Assembly: GCF_002797375.1 (NCBI RefSeq)
Contig: NZ_KZ454941.1
Coordinates: 2,218,795 to 2,282,794 of the forward strand
Length of the DNA stretch: 64,000 nt
From: Bacillus sp. FJAT-42315
GTDB taxonomy: Bacteria > Bacillota > Bacilli > Bacillales > Domibacillaceae
Direction: 5' to 3'
A program made the position numbers and the translations under genes. Position 1 is the first letter of the stretch; each line of letters opens with the position of its first letter. Shown piece after piece: positions 1 to 9,928 of the stretch. The notes under the pieces are model-generated. The model was not told the DNA's origin and did not search any database. It was given only the letters and a program-made list of their open reading frames with translations.

Positions 1-1553
1 ATTTTTTCCATAATCATTTCAGATACTGCTTCGCTAATCGTTCCACCATAGACAGAATGCTGAATTAACTCTGTTTCCACATTCGGATTCCAGCGATATT
101 CCCACGTTTCCCTCACTAAATTTGTATCGATACGTTTCACATAATTCGGACCCTTTTTCTTGATGCAGAAATCCGTATTTAAATAATCCATAGCGTGAAA
201 GAAGCGACTAATTTCACGATGAGATTTTGTTTTTAGCAGATCTAACACTTTCTCTTGCTTTTGCACCGTTTGAATAGGCAGCTTATATTTTTTACATATC
301 GAGTGAAAATCATTAACAATCGGAGGCATATGAAGCGTTTTTTTAACGAGCCCTACTTGATCGCCTACTAGTAGCTGATCTAACGTTTGTAACAAGCGGG
401 AATGCTCATTTTTCGTAAAAGCACTTTTCACCCCGTCTACTAGCTCATAAAGGCTACATTCTATCTTGTCTCGTAATCCAGCTAAACCAATCGCCATGCG
501 CATCGCTTCGATGGAATCGGCGGTTGAAACACCGTCTTCTTTTTCTCTTAATCTCTTACCAAACTTCGCTATATGATATTGAACTGACGCCTCAAGTGGT
601 TGCTTCGTTCTTTTCAATATGTTTTTCCAAACAGTTTGATAATAGGACGGATAAGGCATACCACTTGCATATCCATTAAGCTGATGACATTCCTTATATG
701 TATAAGCCATTAAGTATGTCCCTGTATCTTTTTCCTTCACTTTTGGCAATGAGAGCTTAGGTAGTGACTCAGACTGCAATTCAATAAGACCTGAAGTATG
801 AAATCCTCCCGTTACAACGAGAATTCTTTCATATTGGTTCAGCGCTTGTTGAATTTCCTGCGCCATAAATTGCTCACGAGCTAAACAGCCTTCCGCTTGC
901 AGCATGTCTTCCGTGTAGTCGTGTCGTGATAAATAACAATATGCAAGCATATTTTTCACAAATACTTCTGTTGACTGATAAAGCCCATCGACTTCATATA
1001 ATTTTTCCCAAAGCTCGTTAAAACTACGGCAGTTCTCTTTTTGACATAGGGATTGAATGAATCGACTGCGATCTAATAAATAGTCATCGTTGTAATTTTT
1101 CTTACGATCCTTTTCATGAATACCTTTTCCGCGTTCGCTATTCAGTAAAATTTGTTCATACGGTAAATCAATAAATTTCGCTTCGATACCAAGCTTGTGC
1201 GCTTGTCGCAACGCTACTAACTCTGGTGAATAATCTAAAAACGGATAGTAGCATGTATATTTCCCTTTCTCTTCATCCAATAATGCCGCTTGATCTGCAT
1301 AGGAATAATAAACCGCGAAAGGAGCTTGATTGTTTTCATGAACGAGATAAGGAAGCAATTTATTCGCATTCGTCGGTCCTTCAATTAAGATCACTTCAGG
1401 TTGATACGTTTCGATCACTTTTTGCAGGTGGTAGGAACAAGCTGGGCTATGGTGGCGCACAGGGAAATAGATCGTTTGCCCATTATAATTTAAGGCTTGC
1501 TCATATAGAGCATTTATTTGATCCATTTCTTGGCTTGGTAATACTCGTTCCAT
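1..1553 (-). CDS. DUF5682 family protein (partial, C-terminus outside window)
   Basis: An open reading frame starts at ATG 1553 and stays open to the left window edge, giving about 517 residues with no stop. The N-terminal part carries a PVRHHSPAC motif, and further on lies VVTGGFHTSGL; both are hallmarks of the DUF5682 family found beside MoxR ATPases. The His-rich motifs recall the TraB/EreA/ChaN-like fold, but that is inference. The gene overlaps the upstream MoxR ATPase gene by about 40 bases, so translation is probably coupled. Family members usually sit in MoxR-ATPase/vWA gene sets; a vWA-domain gene would be expected just beyond the left edge. The biochemical function is unknown to me. 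Confidence 0.8.
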   Translation of the reverse strand, partial: MERVLPSQEMDQINALYEQALNYNGQTIYFPVRHHSPACSYHLQKVIETYQPEVILIEGPTNANKLLPYLVHENNQAPFAVYYSYADQAALLDEEKGKYTCYYPFLDYSPELVALRQAHKLGIEAKFIDLPYEQILLNSERGKGIHEKDRKKNYNDDYLLDRSRFIQSLCQKENCRSFNELWEKLYEVDGLYQSTEVFVKNMLAYCYLSRHDYTEDMLQAEGCLAREQFMAQEIQQALNQYERILVVTGGFHTSGLIELQSESLPKLSLPKVKEKDTGTYLMAYTYKECHQLNGYASGMPYPSYYQTVWKNILKRTKQPLEASVQYHIAKFGKRLREKEDGVSTADSIEAMRMAIGLAGLRDKIECSLYELVDGVKSAFTKNEHSRLLQTLDQLLVGDQVGLVKKTLHMPPIVNDFHSICKKYKLPIQTVQKQEKVLDLLKTKSHREISRFFHAMDYLNTDFCIKKKGPNYVKRIDTNLVRETWEYRWNPNVETELIQHSVYGGTISEAVSEMIMEK

Positions 1554-2632
1554 AATCCGCCCTCTTTCATACTGCGATCTTTCACAATCGTAGAGAAATA
1601 GTTTTTCAGTTTCTTCCGGTCTTCATCATGATCCTTGATCACTGTACCTAGCATGTTTTGCACGACTCGGTCCATCGTTAAATGACCATCATCATAGTAA
1701 TACGCACTCATCACACTTTGGAAATAGACCGATACCGCTTCTGCTGTACTCATTACTGCTTCCATTTGGTCCATACGCTTGCCTTCAGCGGTTTGCCCTT
1801 CACGCAATTCATGAAAAGTAGTCGCTAATAAGTTCGCCGAATCTCGATCCAACTCGACATCTATATTCGTTTGCGCAATTAATTTTTCTACTTCCTTCTC
1901 AATAATTTGAACCTCTAATGCTAATTCTTTAATAGGAGAAACAATTTCAAAGTTAAAACGGCGTTTTAAAGCACTACTCATTTCATTTACACCTTTATCG
2001 CGAATGTTGGCAGTAGCGATAATATTAAAGCCTGGTGTAGCAAATAATACGCCTTCTTCTCCTAATTCAGGAATGGTTAACACTTTATCACTCATCATAC
2101 TAATGAGACTATCTTGTACTTCAGATGGACAGCGAGTAATTTCTTCTACTCTCGTAATTCTGCCTTTCTCCATCCCAGTGTAAAGTGGTGAAGGGACAAG
2201 TGCCTCTTCGGACGGCCCTTTTGCTAACAAAAGCGCGTAGTTCCAAGAGTATTTAATCATATCCTCTGTCGTCCCTGCTGTACCTTGTACAGTGTTCGTA
2301 CTCGTTCCAGAAATCGCTGTGGCTAACAACTCACTGAGCATCGTCTTTGCTGTCCCCGGCTCACCCGCAAGTAACAGCCCTCGATTTCCCGCTAACGTAA
2401 TAATGCAACGCTCAATTAAAGCATCATCCCCAAAAAATTTCTTCTGAATCGTTACTTCTTCACCGTTATAACGTAAAGGCTTGTCACTCCCTAAAATAAA
2501 CGTACGCACAGATTTAGGTGACAGCTCCCAATTCTTAGGCTTCGCACCTTGATCATTCTCCTTCAAAGCTAACAATTCTCTTTCATATTGACGCTCCGGA
2601 GGTAATTTCAACATATTTTGATTCGTCATCAT
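1514..2632 (-). CDS. MoxR-family AAA+ ATPase
   Basis: A 372-residue AAA+ ATPase. Walker A is GEPGTAKT near residues 90-97. The Walker B region reads ITRVEEITRCP, and a sensor-1 segment ATANIRDKGVN is followed by an arginine-finger region ALKRRFNFE, all typical of MoxR/RavA chaperone-like ATPases. The start is placed at ATG 2632 because an AGAGAGG site lies 7 bases upstream; a TTG two codons earlier is less well spaced. It lies between a DUF4132 gene and an overlapping DUF5682 gene on the same strand. MoxR proteins usually remodel or activate partner proteins, often with a vWA protein. Here the partners are presumably the flanking DUF proteins (inference). Confidence 0.88.
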   Translation of the reverse strand: MMTNQNMLKLPPERQYERELLALKENDQGAKPKNWELSPKSVRTFILGSDKPLRYNGEEVTIQKKFFGDDALIERCIITLAGNRGLLLAGEPGTAKTMLSELLATAISGTSTNTVQGTAGTTEDMIKYSWNYALLLAKGPSEEALVPSPLYTGMEKGRITRVEEITRCPSEVQDSLISMMSDKVLTIPELGEEGVLFATPGFNIIATANIRDKGVNEMSSALKRRFNFEIVSPIKELALEVQIIEKEVEKLIAQTNIDVELDRDSANLLATTFHELREGQTAEGKRMDQMEAVMSTAEAVSVYFQSVMSAYYYDDGHLTMDRVVQNMLGTVIKDHDEDRKKLKNYFSTIVKDRSMKEGGLWNEYYQAKKWIK

Positions 2633-2654
2633 TTTCAATCCTCTCTACTTCTGA

Positions 2655-2698
2655 GTAAAAAAGATGAGTCAAACGATATCGTTTATTCGACTCATCTT
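2655..2698 (-). terminator. Hairpin with T-run between DUF4132 and MoxR genes
   Basis: A 10-bp perfect stem (aagatgagtc / gactcatctt) encloses a 14-base perfect palindrome aaacgatatcgttt and is followed on the minus strand by six T residues. It lies between two genes of the same apparent operon, so it probably attenuates expression of the MoxR and DUF5682 genes relative to the DUF4132 gene, or they have separate promoters. Confidence 0.7.
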
Positions 2699-2721
2699 AT
2701 TAATTGTTTAAAATATCAAGC

Positions 2722-5700
2722 TTACCAGCTAGCTTCTTGCCACTTTTCAATCAGCTTATCGTACTTTTCTGTTGCTTTGGAAACATCCAATAAGAGCTCG
2801 CTAAATATCCTTTCTGGCACCTTATTTGGCATGATTCGATTTTTGTCCGTTACTTCATCATAAATGTAGCTTCCTCGTTCCACCGTTCCAGCTTTATAAA
2901 AAATAACCTCTTTCACAACAACGTCATCCATTCCGCCGCCTACATACATACCTGTCATATGCAGTTCCGCACCGTACTCTCCAATCTCTTTATAAAACTC
3001 ATAGAAGCCACCAGCATCCTGAACGGAACCTTTGCTCCATCCCGCTTTATCTATTCGACCAAGCAAAGCTAAATCGCTCATTTGTCTACCTGCAAAGCGA
3101 GTAATCTCTTTTTGGTTTTTCTCTTCTTCTGTAATGATAAAAATTGGGCGATCGAGCTGAGCGATTGGCTGGGTGATCTCATAATCTTCAAGCTGTTCTT
3201 TCCATTGTTCAATTTCGTCTGCTTCTAAATCAAGTGGATGAACAAGTCCGATGCTTGCTCCTTCTGGAAGTTCATATTCGTCTTCATCAATCGTATTAAA
3301 TGTGCCGTCATCCATATAGCGAAAGCTTTGGAGAAGCTCACCTTCCTCATACACACCCCAAACTAGACCAATAGCAAATGACTGCATAATAACATTGTCG
3401 ACAAATAGCTTTTCCCATTTCTCTGCTTCCCACATGCGATTTTGTGATAACGCAGCTTCTAGTCTCGTTTTTTGGTTCGTTACTACCGTTTTCAGTTGCT
3501 TCTTCAGCAACTTGAACTGCTCTCTTGCATCGGTTGCTTTTTGTTCATCATCACTCTTAGCAACTTGAGGTAAATTTTTCACACTCTTTCCATCTTCCTT
3601 AAAGATTTGTAACGTTTGTTCTGGTGTCACTTCAACCGTAAAGGAGCGCGCTCCATAATCAAACACTCGCTTTCCTTCTTGATCAAATCCTAAAGTCGGA
3701 ATGAGACGGTCCGCTAATTCTTCTGGTGTGATACCAAACTCTTTTGCGGCCGCTTCTAATGCTTCAGATGCTGCTCGCTTTACTTGCTTATGTTTAATCT
3801 TTTGAGCGATGCCATCGGTAATCAGTAACGCTTCGTCACTTCCTTGCAGGGCTAATGCCTTCACAGCTAAGCTAGCAATAGCTCCTCTAGAAGATTTCAC
3901 CCAATCAGCAATCAACGATGAAAGTTCATGAATAACTCGACTGTCACCAAATTGAGCGGCTAACGATAACACCCATTTGCGCTTTGCTTGTGCTCCATCG
4001 GCAACCCAGCGCAATAATACTTCATATGCGATATCATGCAAGCTTTTCTCTTCAATCCATTCAGCCAGCTTTCTTACAGAAGCATTCAGCGTGACTTCAT
4101 CCGTCTCAGCAAACATCGTTAAAAGTAAATAAACTACATCGTCTGTTAAATCCTCTGTAGGGTCTTTCACCATTAAAGCGGGAAGAGTCTCCGGAGTCAC
4201 CCACTCTACTTTCGCTTTTTTCCGTTTATTTAAATGCTTTTCACAATATTTAGCTAATGAAGTGATGTCTTGTTCCTCTTCTAATTCTTCTACGTGGATG
4301 ACTTTCGAAATCAGTTCCTTCACCTTATGTGAACGCTCTTTCTCAAATATTTCTTCGAATGCATGTATCACTTCCTGATCGGCATGGTTAGACAGTAGAG
4401 TAACTGCTTGCTCACGCACGACAGCTTTTTTGTGTTGCAACAATGGGAATACTAATTGTTTGATGTTCGGACGTTCATTTAATACATCAATGACTAATTG
4501 ACGAATTCGTTTCGATGAATCGCCCATTAACTGAATGAGCAACATATCAAACTGATCCGTCTCCCATTGTATTTCTTTCGCTTCAGTTAAAATGAATTCT
4601 CTGCCATCAACGTCACAAACTGAAATGCCTTCGATGACTTTCTCAATATGCTCCTCAATATACATACGAACAGTTTGCTTGTATCTACCATCATAATTAC
4701 CGATATTCGCGATCGCAGGTACCATCGTTGTCGCCTCTACTTGCAGCTTGTCTAATATATTGATAATCTCCTGTAATGTACCGTTTGTTCGTTCTTCATA
4801 ATATCGAGTGAAATGTCTAAAAATATAAGGAGCGCTACTACTAAGTGCCGTTACACAATAAACATACTTCTCAAACAACGATGATTTTCCCTTTAAAAGC
4901 AAAATACTACGAATCAGATGGCTCGATAACCCCAACCATTCAAGCTTCGGAGCGATTGGCTTTTCTACTCTCCCTTCAATATAATGAACAAGTGAAAGCA
5001 TTTGTTCCTCACTCACGCCGTCGCCTTTTAATTCCGCGATCATTAAAGCTTTCACTTCATCTTCTAAAACAGGCAAATATGTCTCTAGTTCTCCACACTC
5101 ACAAAGCAAGGAAGCTAACACACCTTTGCCTTGATGATAAGGTAATTGTAATGCTTGAACAACAATATCCGGATTTTGTCGAAACAAACGAAGTCGTTTC
5201 GAAAATAATTCATAATCCGAATGTAACGTTTGCTCAGCCAACCAAGCGACATAATATTCTTTCGGTATGTGAAGATCGTTCACTAAACGCTCAAGTTCTC
5301 GGAAAAACTCTACTGATGGGACCGAACGATATTCGAATGTTCTTTCAAAATAATCAAATAAACGATTAAAGCTTGGAATGCTATCAAGTTCCAGTAAGAA
5401 CTTCAACACGCGTGAACTTAACGTGCAATCATCTTTCATATAGTAGTTCAAACTAATTAAGAAATGGAATGTAAAACTCTCCACGCATTTTTTATGTATA
5501 GATAAAGAAGTAAGCTCTTCCTCTTGTAACCAATCCGTCACCTGTTGTAATTGTTGTTCTGTAAACTGCATTTCATCTTTAAGAAAAATGGACAAATTAT
5601 AAGTGATACAAGACATAAGCCATTCTTCTAATCCATCTATTTGAATGCCTTTTTTCCATAAAACGGCTCCGATAAAGATTTTCGGTGCATGTTCAGCTTT

Positions 5701-6192
5701 TTCAAAGGCTCTCTCCATCGCCTCACAATCTAGATCACATAAATTCTCTAAGTGGTTTACATACTTTTCATCGCCAAATTCCCTTGGTTCCATCCTCTTA
5801 TTCGAATAATTTAATATGTAATATTCAAACGGGATATTAGCCTGCTTGAAATATTCAAATGTTTCTTTATAATCTTGTCTTAGCCAAATCCTAAACCGCC
5901 AAATATTTAATACTTTTTCTCCCCCAATTAAAAGACAAATCTTGAGAAAGCGATGATAGACTTTCTCCTGTTTATAATCATCTAGTGCATAAAGTGCTTG
6001 CTGAAACGGAGTATTATACCCCTCTAGCTTATACTCCTGCTCTTTTTCTATCTCGTTTAATACTTTTTCAACTTCTGCATCATTTTCATCGCCAAGTAAA
6101 TAGTCTTCCAATAAGTCGATGACGGGCTGCTGTAATTTAAAGACTTTTAAAGCTTCTACTAATTGGTCAATTAGTCTTTCCGTTGTTTGCAT
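2722..6192 (-). CDS. DUF4132 domain protein with HEAT-like helical repeats
   Basis: A 1156-residue cytoplasmic protein. The first ~850 residues are helical and Leu/Glu/Lys-rich with HEAT-like segments (for example around residues 540-640 and 720-830). The C-terminal ~300 residues match the DUF4132 type: a coiled-coil-like stretch, an IGLVWGVYEEGEL segment, an IGLVHPLDL segment and a terminal beta-rich part. There is no signal peptide or membrane segment. Start ATG 6192 has AAAGG 10 bases upstream. DUF4132 proteins recur next to MoxR ATPase and DUF5682 genes; together they look like a scaffold plus ATPase system. Whether the job is stress response, defence or metal/cofactor chaperoning cannot be told from sequence. 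Confidence 0.82.
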   Translation of the reverse strand: MQTTERLIDQLVEALKVFKLQQPVIDLLEDYLLGDENDAEVEKVLNEIEKEQEYKLEGYNTPFQQALYALDDYKQEKVYHRFLKICLLIGGEKVLNIWRFRIWLRQDYKETFEYFKQANIPFEYYILNYSNKRMEPREFGDEKYVNHLENLCDLDCEAMERAFEKAEHAPKIFIGAVLWKKGIQIDGLEEWLMSCITYNLSIFLKDEMQFTEQQLQQVTDWLQEEELTSLSIHKKCVESFTFHFLISLNYYMKDDCTLSSRVLKFLLELDSIPSFNRLFDYFERTFEYRSVPSVEFFRELERLVNDLHIPKEYYVAWLAEQTLHSDYELFSKRLRLFRQNPDIVVQALQLPYHQGKGVLASLLCECGELETYLPVLEDEVKALMIAELKGDGVSEEQMLSLVHYIEGRVEKPIAPKLEWLGLSSHLIRSILLLKGKSSLFEKYVYCVTALSSSAPYIFRHFTRYYEERTNGTLQEIINILDKLQVEATTMVPAIANIGNYDGRYKQTVRMYIEEHIEKVIEGISVCDVDGREFILTEAKEIQWETDQFDMLLIQLMGDSSKRIRQLVIDVLNERPNIKQLVFPLLQHKKAVVREQAVTLLSNHADQEVIHAFEEIFEKERSHKVKELISKVIHVEELEEEQDITSLAKYCEKHLNKRKKAKVEWVTPETLPALMVKDPTEDLTDDVVYLLLTMFAETDEVTLNASVRKLAEWIEEKSLHDIAYEVLLRWVADGAQAKRKWVLSLAAQFGDSRVIHELSSLIADWVKSSRGAIASLAVKALALQGSDEALLITDGIAQKIKHKQVKRAASEALEAAAKEFGITPEELADRLIPTLGFDQEGKRVFDYGARSFTVEVTPEQTLQIFKEDGKSVKNLPQVAKSDDEQKATDAREQFKLLKKQLKTVVTNQKTRLEAALSQNRMWEAEKWEKLFVDNVIMQSFAIGLVWGVYEEGELLQSFRYMDDGTFNTIDEDEYELPEGASIGLVHPLDLEADEIEQWKEQLEDYEITQPIAQLDRPIFIITEEEKNQKEITRFAGRQMSDLALLGRIDKAGWSKGSVQDAGGFYEFYKEIGEYGAELHMTGMYVGGGMDDVVVKEVIFYKAGTVERGSYIYDEVTDKNRIMPNKVPERIFSELLLDVSKATEKYDKLIEKWQEASW

Positions 6193-6374
6193 GTTATCAC
6201 TACCTTTATCTAATCTTTATCTATCGAAATAGGAAAACGAAAGTAAAAGTTAACAAACCTTTCTAACATTCATTCACCCCTACGACAAACAAGAATATAT
6301 GTTCTTGTTTTATTTTAATAGTAATAAAATGAGAGTTCAAGTAATAACTAGGATGATCTTATAAAAATAGGAAA

Positions 6375-6410
6375 ACTGTCCCATAGTCAAATTAGACTTA
6401 CGGGACAGCC
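6375..6410 (-). terminator. Terminator downstream of ppdK
   Basis: Complementary arms ctgtccc / gggacag with additional pairing inside, followed on the minus strand by TTTTCC and TATTTTT. It lies just after the ppdK stop codon. The rest of the 230-base gap up to the DUF4132 gene is AT-rich and shows no other clear feature. Confidence 0.65.
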
Positions 6411-6422
6411 CTCTAGTTAAAA

Positions 6423-9086
6423 TTATGCTTTTGTCTTCACTTCTTCTTGATTATGACGAATCGTTGCTTGAGCCGCTGCTAAGCGCGCAAGTGGCACTCG
6501 GTATGGGGAACAGCTGACGTAATCTAATCCTGTTTTATGGAAGAAATCAACGGAGCTCTTTTCACCGCCGTGCTCTCCACACACACCTGTTTTCAGCTTA
6601 GACTTTTTCGCACGTCCTAAATTCACACCTGTTTCGACCAATTTTCCAACACCGTTTTGATCAAGCACAGCAAATGGGTTTTCTGGAAGCACTTTGTTTT
6701 CGATATAAGCTTGCAGAAACTTTCCTTCTGCATCGTCACGACTATAGCCGAATGTTGTTTGCGTTAAATCATTCGTACCGAAGGAGAAGAAGTCTGCTTC
6801 CTCAGCAATTTCATCAGCTGTTAAAGCGGCACGTGGAATTTCAATCATTGTACCGATCGTGTACGCAATCGTTTGGCTTGTCTCCTCTTGAACCACATTA
6901 GCTGCATCGATAACGACTTGGCGCATTTCTTTAAGTTCATTCACATGTCCAACAAGTGGTATCATCACTTCTGGCTGAGCTGGAATACCTTTTTCAGCTA
7001 ATTGAGCGACCGCATAGAAAATCGCTTTCGCTTGCATCTCATAAATTTCAGGGTACATCATTCCTAAACGACAGCCACGAAGACCGAGCATCGGGTTGTG
7101 TTCATCTAATTGGCGTACTTTTTTCAGTAACTGCTCCTTTTCTTTTAATTCTTCAGATTTAGGGTCGACCATTTGCAGCTTAGTTACTTCTACTAGAAGT
7201 TCTTCTTTATTAGGTAAGAACTCATGAAGTGGTGGGTCTAGTAAACGAACGGTGACCGGATGACCTTGCATTGCTTCAAAAATGCCCTCAAAATCACTTT
7301 GCTGCATCGGTAACAGCTGTTCAAGCGCTGATTGTCTCTCTTTTGAGTTTTCCGCTAAAATCATTTCTTGCACGATTGGGATACGTTTACTATCCATAAA
7401 CATATGCTCTGTACGGCATAGACCAATTCCTTCCGCTCCGAATTCAAAAGCTTTCTTCGCATCTTCTGGTGTATCGGCATTAGCGCGAACGTTCATTTGA
7501 CGTACTTCATCTGCCCAAGTAAGCAATTGCTGGAACTCATCGGATAGCTCTGGATCAATCATCGGTACTTCTCCAAGCATGATTTCACCCGTCGCGCCAT
7601 CAATCGTGATAATCTCTCCATAATGGACAACTTTGTCACCTACAACAAATTGCTTTGCTTTTAAATCGATTTTTAACGTTTCGCAGCCACAAATACACGC
7701 TTTCCCCATACCTCTTGCGACAACAGCAGCATGACTCGTCATTCCGCCGCGGCTTGTAACAATCGCTTGTGACGTAACAATGCCATGAATATCATCTGGC
7801 GTCGTTTCAGGACGAACAAGGATCACTTTTTCCCCTTGACTAGCTAATTGTTCTGCCTCATCTGCATCGAAAACGACTTGACCTGTCGCTGCACCTGGAG
7901 ATGCTGGTAACCCTTTAGCTAATACTTCTTTCTTGACTGAATCGTCAATTCGGCGATGAAGTAGCTGATTTAATTGATCAGGATCTACTCGAAGAAGGGC
8001 CGTGTTTTTATCAATGATTCCTTCTTGTTCCATTTCTACTGCTATGCGAATGGCCGCTTGTGCTGTACGCTTTCCGTTACGTGTTTGTAAAATAAATAGT
8101 TTTCCACGCTCTACCGTAAACTCGATATCTTGCATTTCTTGATAATGTTGCTCTAATTGATGGCATGTCTCTGTAAATTGCTTATACACATCTGGCATTT
8201 CTTGCTCTAGAGTAGCGATCGGCTGTGGTGTACGAATTCCCGCGACAACGTCTTCTCCTTGAGCATTGATTAAATATTCCCCATAAAGAATGGCTTCACC
8301 CGTGGATGGATTTCTTGTGAAAGCAACTCCTGTACCAGAGTCATTTCCCATGTTTCCAAATACCATGCTTTGAATATTCACTGCAGTTCCAAGATGGTCT
8401 GGAATTTTGTTCAGACGACGGTAAATAATCGCACGCTGATTGTTCCAAGAATTAAACACCGCATTGACCGCTAAGAAGAGCTGTTCCTTTGGATCTTGCG
8501 GGAAGGCTTTTTTCGTATGTTTTTTCACAATTTCTTTATATCCAGCAATGACTTCTTTCCAATCTTCCGCTGTTAATTCTGGATCAGCTGAGTACCCTTT
8601 TTGTTCACGTGTTTCTTCCAATAGTTGTTCGAAATAGTAGGTATCAATTTCAAGAACAACATTGCTGAACATTTGAATGAAACGACGGTAAGAGTCATAA
8701 GCAAAGCGTGGGTTATTCGTTAATTTTGCCACACCGACAACTGTTTCATCATTCATTCCAAGGTTTAAAACTGTATCCATCATGCCTGGCATCGAGAACA
8801 CAGAACCAGAGCGGACAGAAACAAGCAATGGATTATCAGCATCTCCAAGCTTTTTTCCCATTTTCTCTTCTAAATGACTGAGAGCTTCTAACGTTTGTTC
8901 TTCTACAATAGAAGGAATAGCTTTACCAGATTCATAGTAAGCATTACAAGCCTCTGTTGTGATCGTAAAGCCAAATGGAACAGGCAAGCCGATACTCGTC
9001 ATTTCCGCTAAATTAGCTCCTTTTCCTCCTAGCAATTCCTTCATATTTCCTTTGCCTTCATTAAATAAGTATACAAATTTCTCCAT
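6423..9086 (-). CDS. ppdK: Pyruvate, phosphate dikinase
   Basis: An 887-residue protein. It catalyses reversible interconversion of pyruvate + ATP + Pi and PEP + AMP + PPi. The N-terminal nucleotide-binding domain begins FNEGKGNMKELLGGKGANLAEM-like (GGKGANL). The central phosphohistidine domain has GGMTSHAAVVARG, where His accepts phosphate and the nearby Thr is the regulatory site. The C-terminal PEP/pyruvate barrel has GLCRTEHMF, SFGTNDLTQTTFG and GVCGEHGG. Start ATG 9086 is chosen because AGAGGAG lies 9 bases upstream; the longer frame merely runs into yqfL. It follows yqfL by 2 bases, so the enzyme and its regulator are cotranscribed, downstream of ccpN. This implies CcpN-linked gluconeogenic control of PEP synthesis. 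Confidence 0.97.
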   Translation of the reverse strand: MEKFVYLFNEGKGNMKELLGGKGANLAEMTSIGLPVPFGFTITTEACNAYYESGKAIPSIVEEQTLEALSHLEEKMGKKLGDADNPLLVSVRSGSVFSMPGMMDTVLNLGMNDETVVGVAKLTNNPRFAYDSYRRFIQMFSNVVLEIDTYYFEQLLEETREQKGYSADPELTAEDWKEVIAGYKEIVKKHTKKAFPQDPKEQLFLAVNAVFNSWNNQRAIIYRRLNKIPDHLGTAVNIQSMVFGNMGNDSGTGVAFTRNPSTGEAILYGEYLINAQGEDVVAGIRTPQPIATLEQEMPDVYKQFTETCHQLEQHYQEMQDIEFTVERGKLFILQTRNGKRTAQAAIRIAVEMEQEGIIDKNTALLRVDPDQLNQLLHRRIDDSVKKEVLAKGLPASPGAATGQVVFDADEAEQLASQGEKVILVRPETTPDDIHGIVTSQAIVTSRGGMTSHAAVVARGMGKACICGCETLKIDLKAKQFVVGDKVVHYGEIITIDGATGEIMLGEVPMIDPELSDEFQQLLTWADEVRQMNVRANADTPEDAKKAFEFGAEGIGLCRTEHMFMDSKRIPIVQEMILAENSKERQSALEQLLPMQQSDFEGIFEAMQGHPVTVRLLDPPLHEFLPNKEELLVEVTKLQMVDPKSEELKEKEQLLKKVRQLDEHNPMLGLRGCRLGMMYPEIYEMQAKAIFYAVAQLAEKGIPAQPEVMIPLVGHVNELKEMRQVVIDAANVVQEETSQTIAYTIGTMIEIPRAALTADEIAEEADFFSFGTNDLTQTTFGYSRDDAEGKFLQAYIENKVLPENPFAVLDQNGVGKLVETGVNLGRAKKSKLKTGVCGEHGGEKSSVDFFHKTGLDYVSCSPYRVPLARLAAAQATIRHNQEEVKTKA

Positions 9087-9088
9087 AA

Positions 9089-9904
9089 TTAAAAGCTCCT
9101 CTCTTTTTTCAACACTTCTAAAATTAATCCGGCTGTCTCTTCGACTGCTTTGTTTGATACGTTGATGATCGGACAACCGACACGCTTCATAATTTTTTCA
9201 GCATAATCTAGTTCGCCAAGAATCCTCTCAAAGCTTGCGTAATTCGCTTTTGCCCCTAACCCTAACGCCTTGAGCCGCTCCTTGCGTATTTCATTTAATT
9301 GATCTGGAGAAATAATTAAGCCAATACAGTTTTTTCTTGGAATTTCGAATAATTCATCCGGTGGAGATACTTCAGGAACTAACGGGACGTTGGCTACTTT
9401 AAACCGTTTATGTGCTAAATACATCGATAGTGGGGTTTTGGATGTACGCGACACACCAATTAACACAATATCGGCTTGTAAAATTCCTCTTGGGTCCCGG
9501 CCATCATCATATTTAACAGCGAATTCAATTGCTTCGATTCTCCGAAAATACTCTTCGTCCAACTGTCTCATCACTCCTGGACTATGATGGGGTTCTTTAT
9601 TGAACTGTGTTTGAAAAGCATTCATTAATGGATGAAGTAAATCGATGGCAATAATCCCTTCTTCTTTTGCTCTTCGGTCTAAATACTCTTTTAAAGCAGG
9701 AATCACAATCGTATAAGCAATGATTGAAACTTCTTTACGAGCTAACATAATGACATCTTCAATATCTTCAATGTCATCTACATATGAACTTCTACGGATA
9801 TCTACTTTACTGCCGTTAAACTGTGTTGCTACTGCTTTTACAACAAACTCCGCCGTTTCTCCAACTGAGTCAGAAACGACATAGACCACTTCTTTTCTTT
9901 CCAA
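9089..9904 (-). CDS. yqfL: PPDK regulatory protein (ADP-dependent kinase / phosphorylase), YqfL/DUF299 family
   Basis: A 271-residue protein of the DUF299 (PSRP) family, which phosphorylates the regulatory Thr of PPDK using ADP and removes it with Pi. It begins VVYVVSDSVGETAE, and a P-loop-like IGVSRTSKTPLSMYLA lies near residues 150-165, followed by PEVSPPDELFEI, all family hallmarks. The start is TTG 9904, with GGGGAG about 11 bases upstream. It sits between ccpN and ppdK. In B. subtilis yqfL follows ccpN but lacks a neighbouring ppdK; here the target enzyme is directly downstream, which supports the classical PPDK role. Confidence 0.93.
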   Translation of the reverse strand: MERKEVVYVVSDSVGETAEFVVKAVATQFNGSKVDIRRSSYVDDIEDIEDVIMLARKEVSIIAYTIVIPALKEYLDRRAKEEGIIAIDLLHPLMNAFQTQFNKEPHHSPGVMRQLDEEYFRRIEAIEFAVKYDDGRDPRGILQADIVLIGVSRTSKTPLSMYLAHKRFKVANVPLVPEVSPPDELFEIPRKNCIGLIISPDQLNEIRKERLKALGLGAKANYASFERILGELDYAEKIMKRVGCPIINVSNKAVEETAGLILEVLKKERSF

Positions 9905-9928
9905 TACTTCAGCAACTCCCCTTATATC

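Noticed and set aside
1226-1555. 109-aa plus-strand frame at the left end
   Set aside because: It lies opposite the open DUF5682 frame, which has family motifs; the plus-strand frame has none.
4845-5369. 174-aa plus-strand frame inside the DUF4132 gene
   Set aside because: Antisense shadow of a long, well-supported minus-strand gene; no ribosome site and no recognisable protein features.
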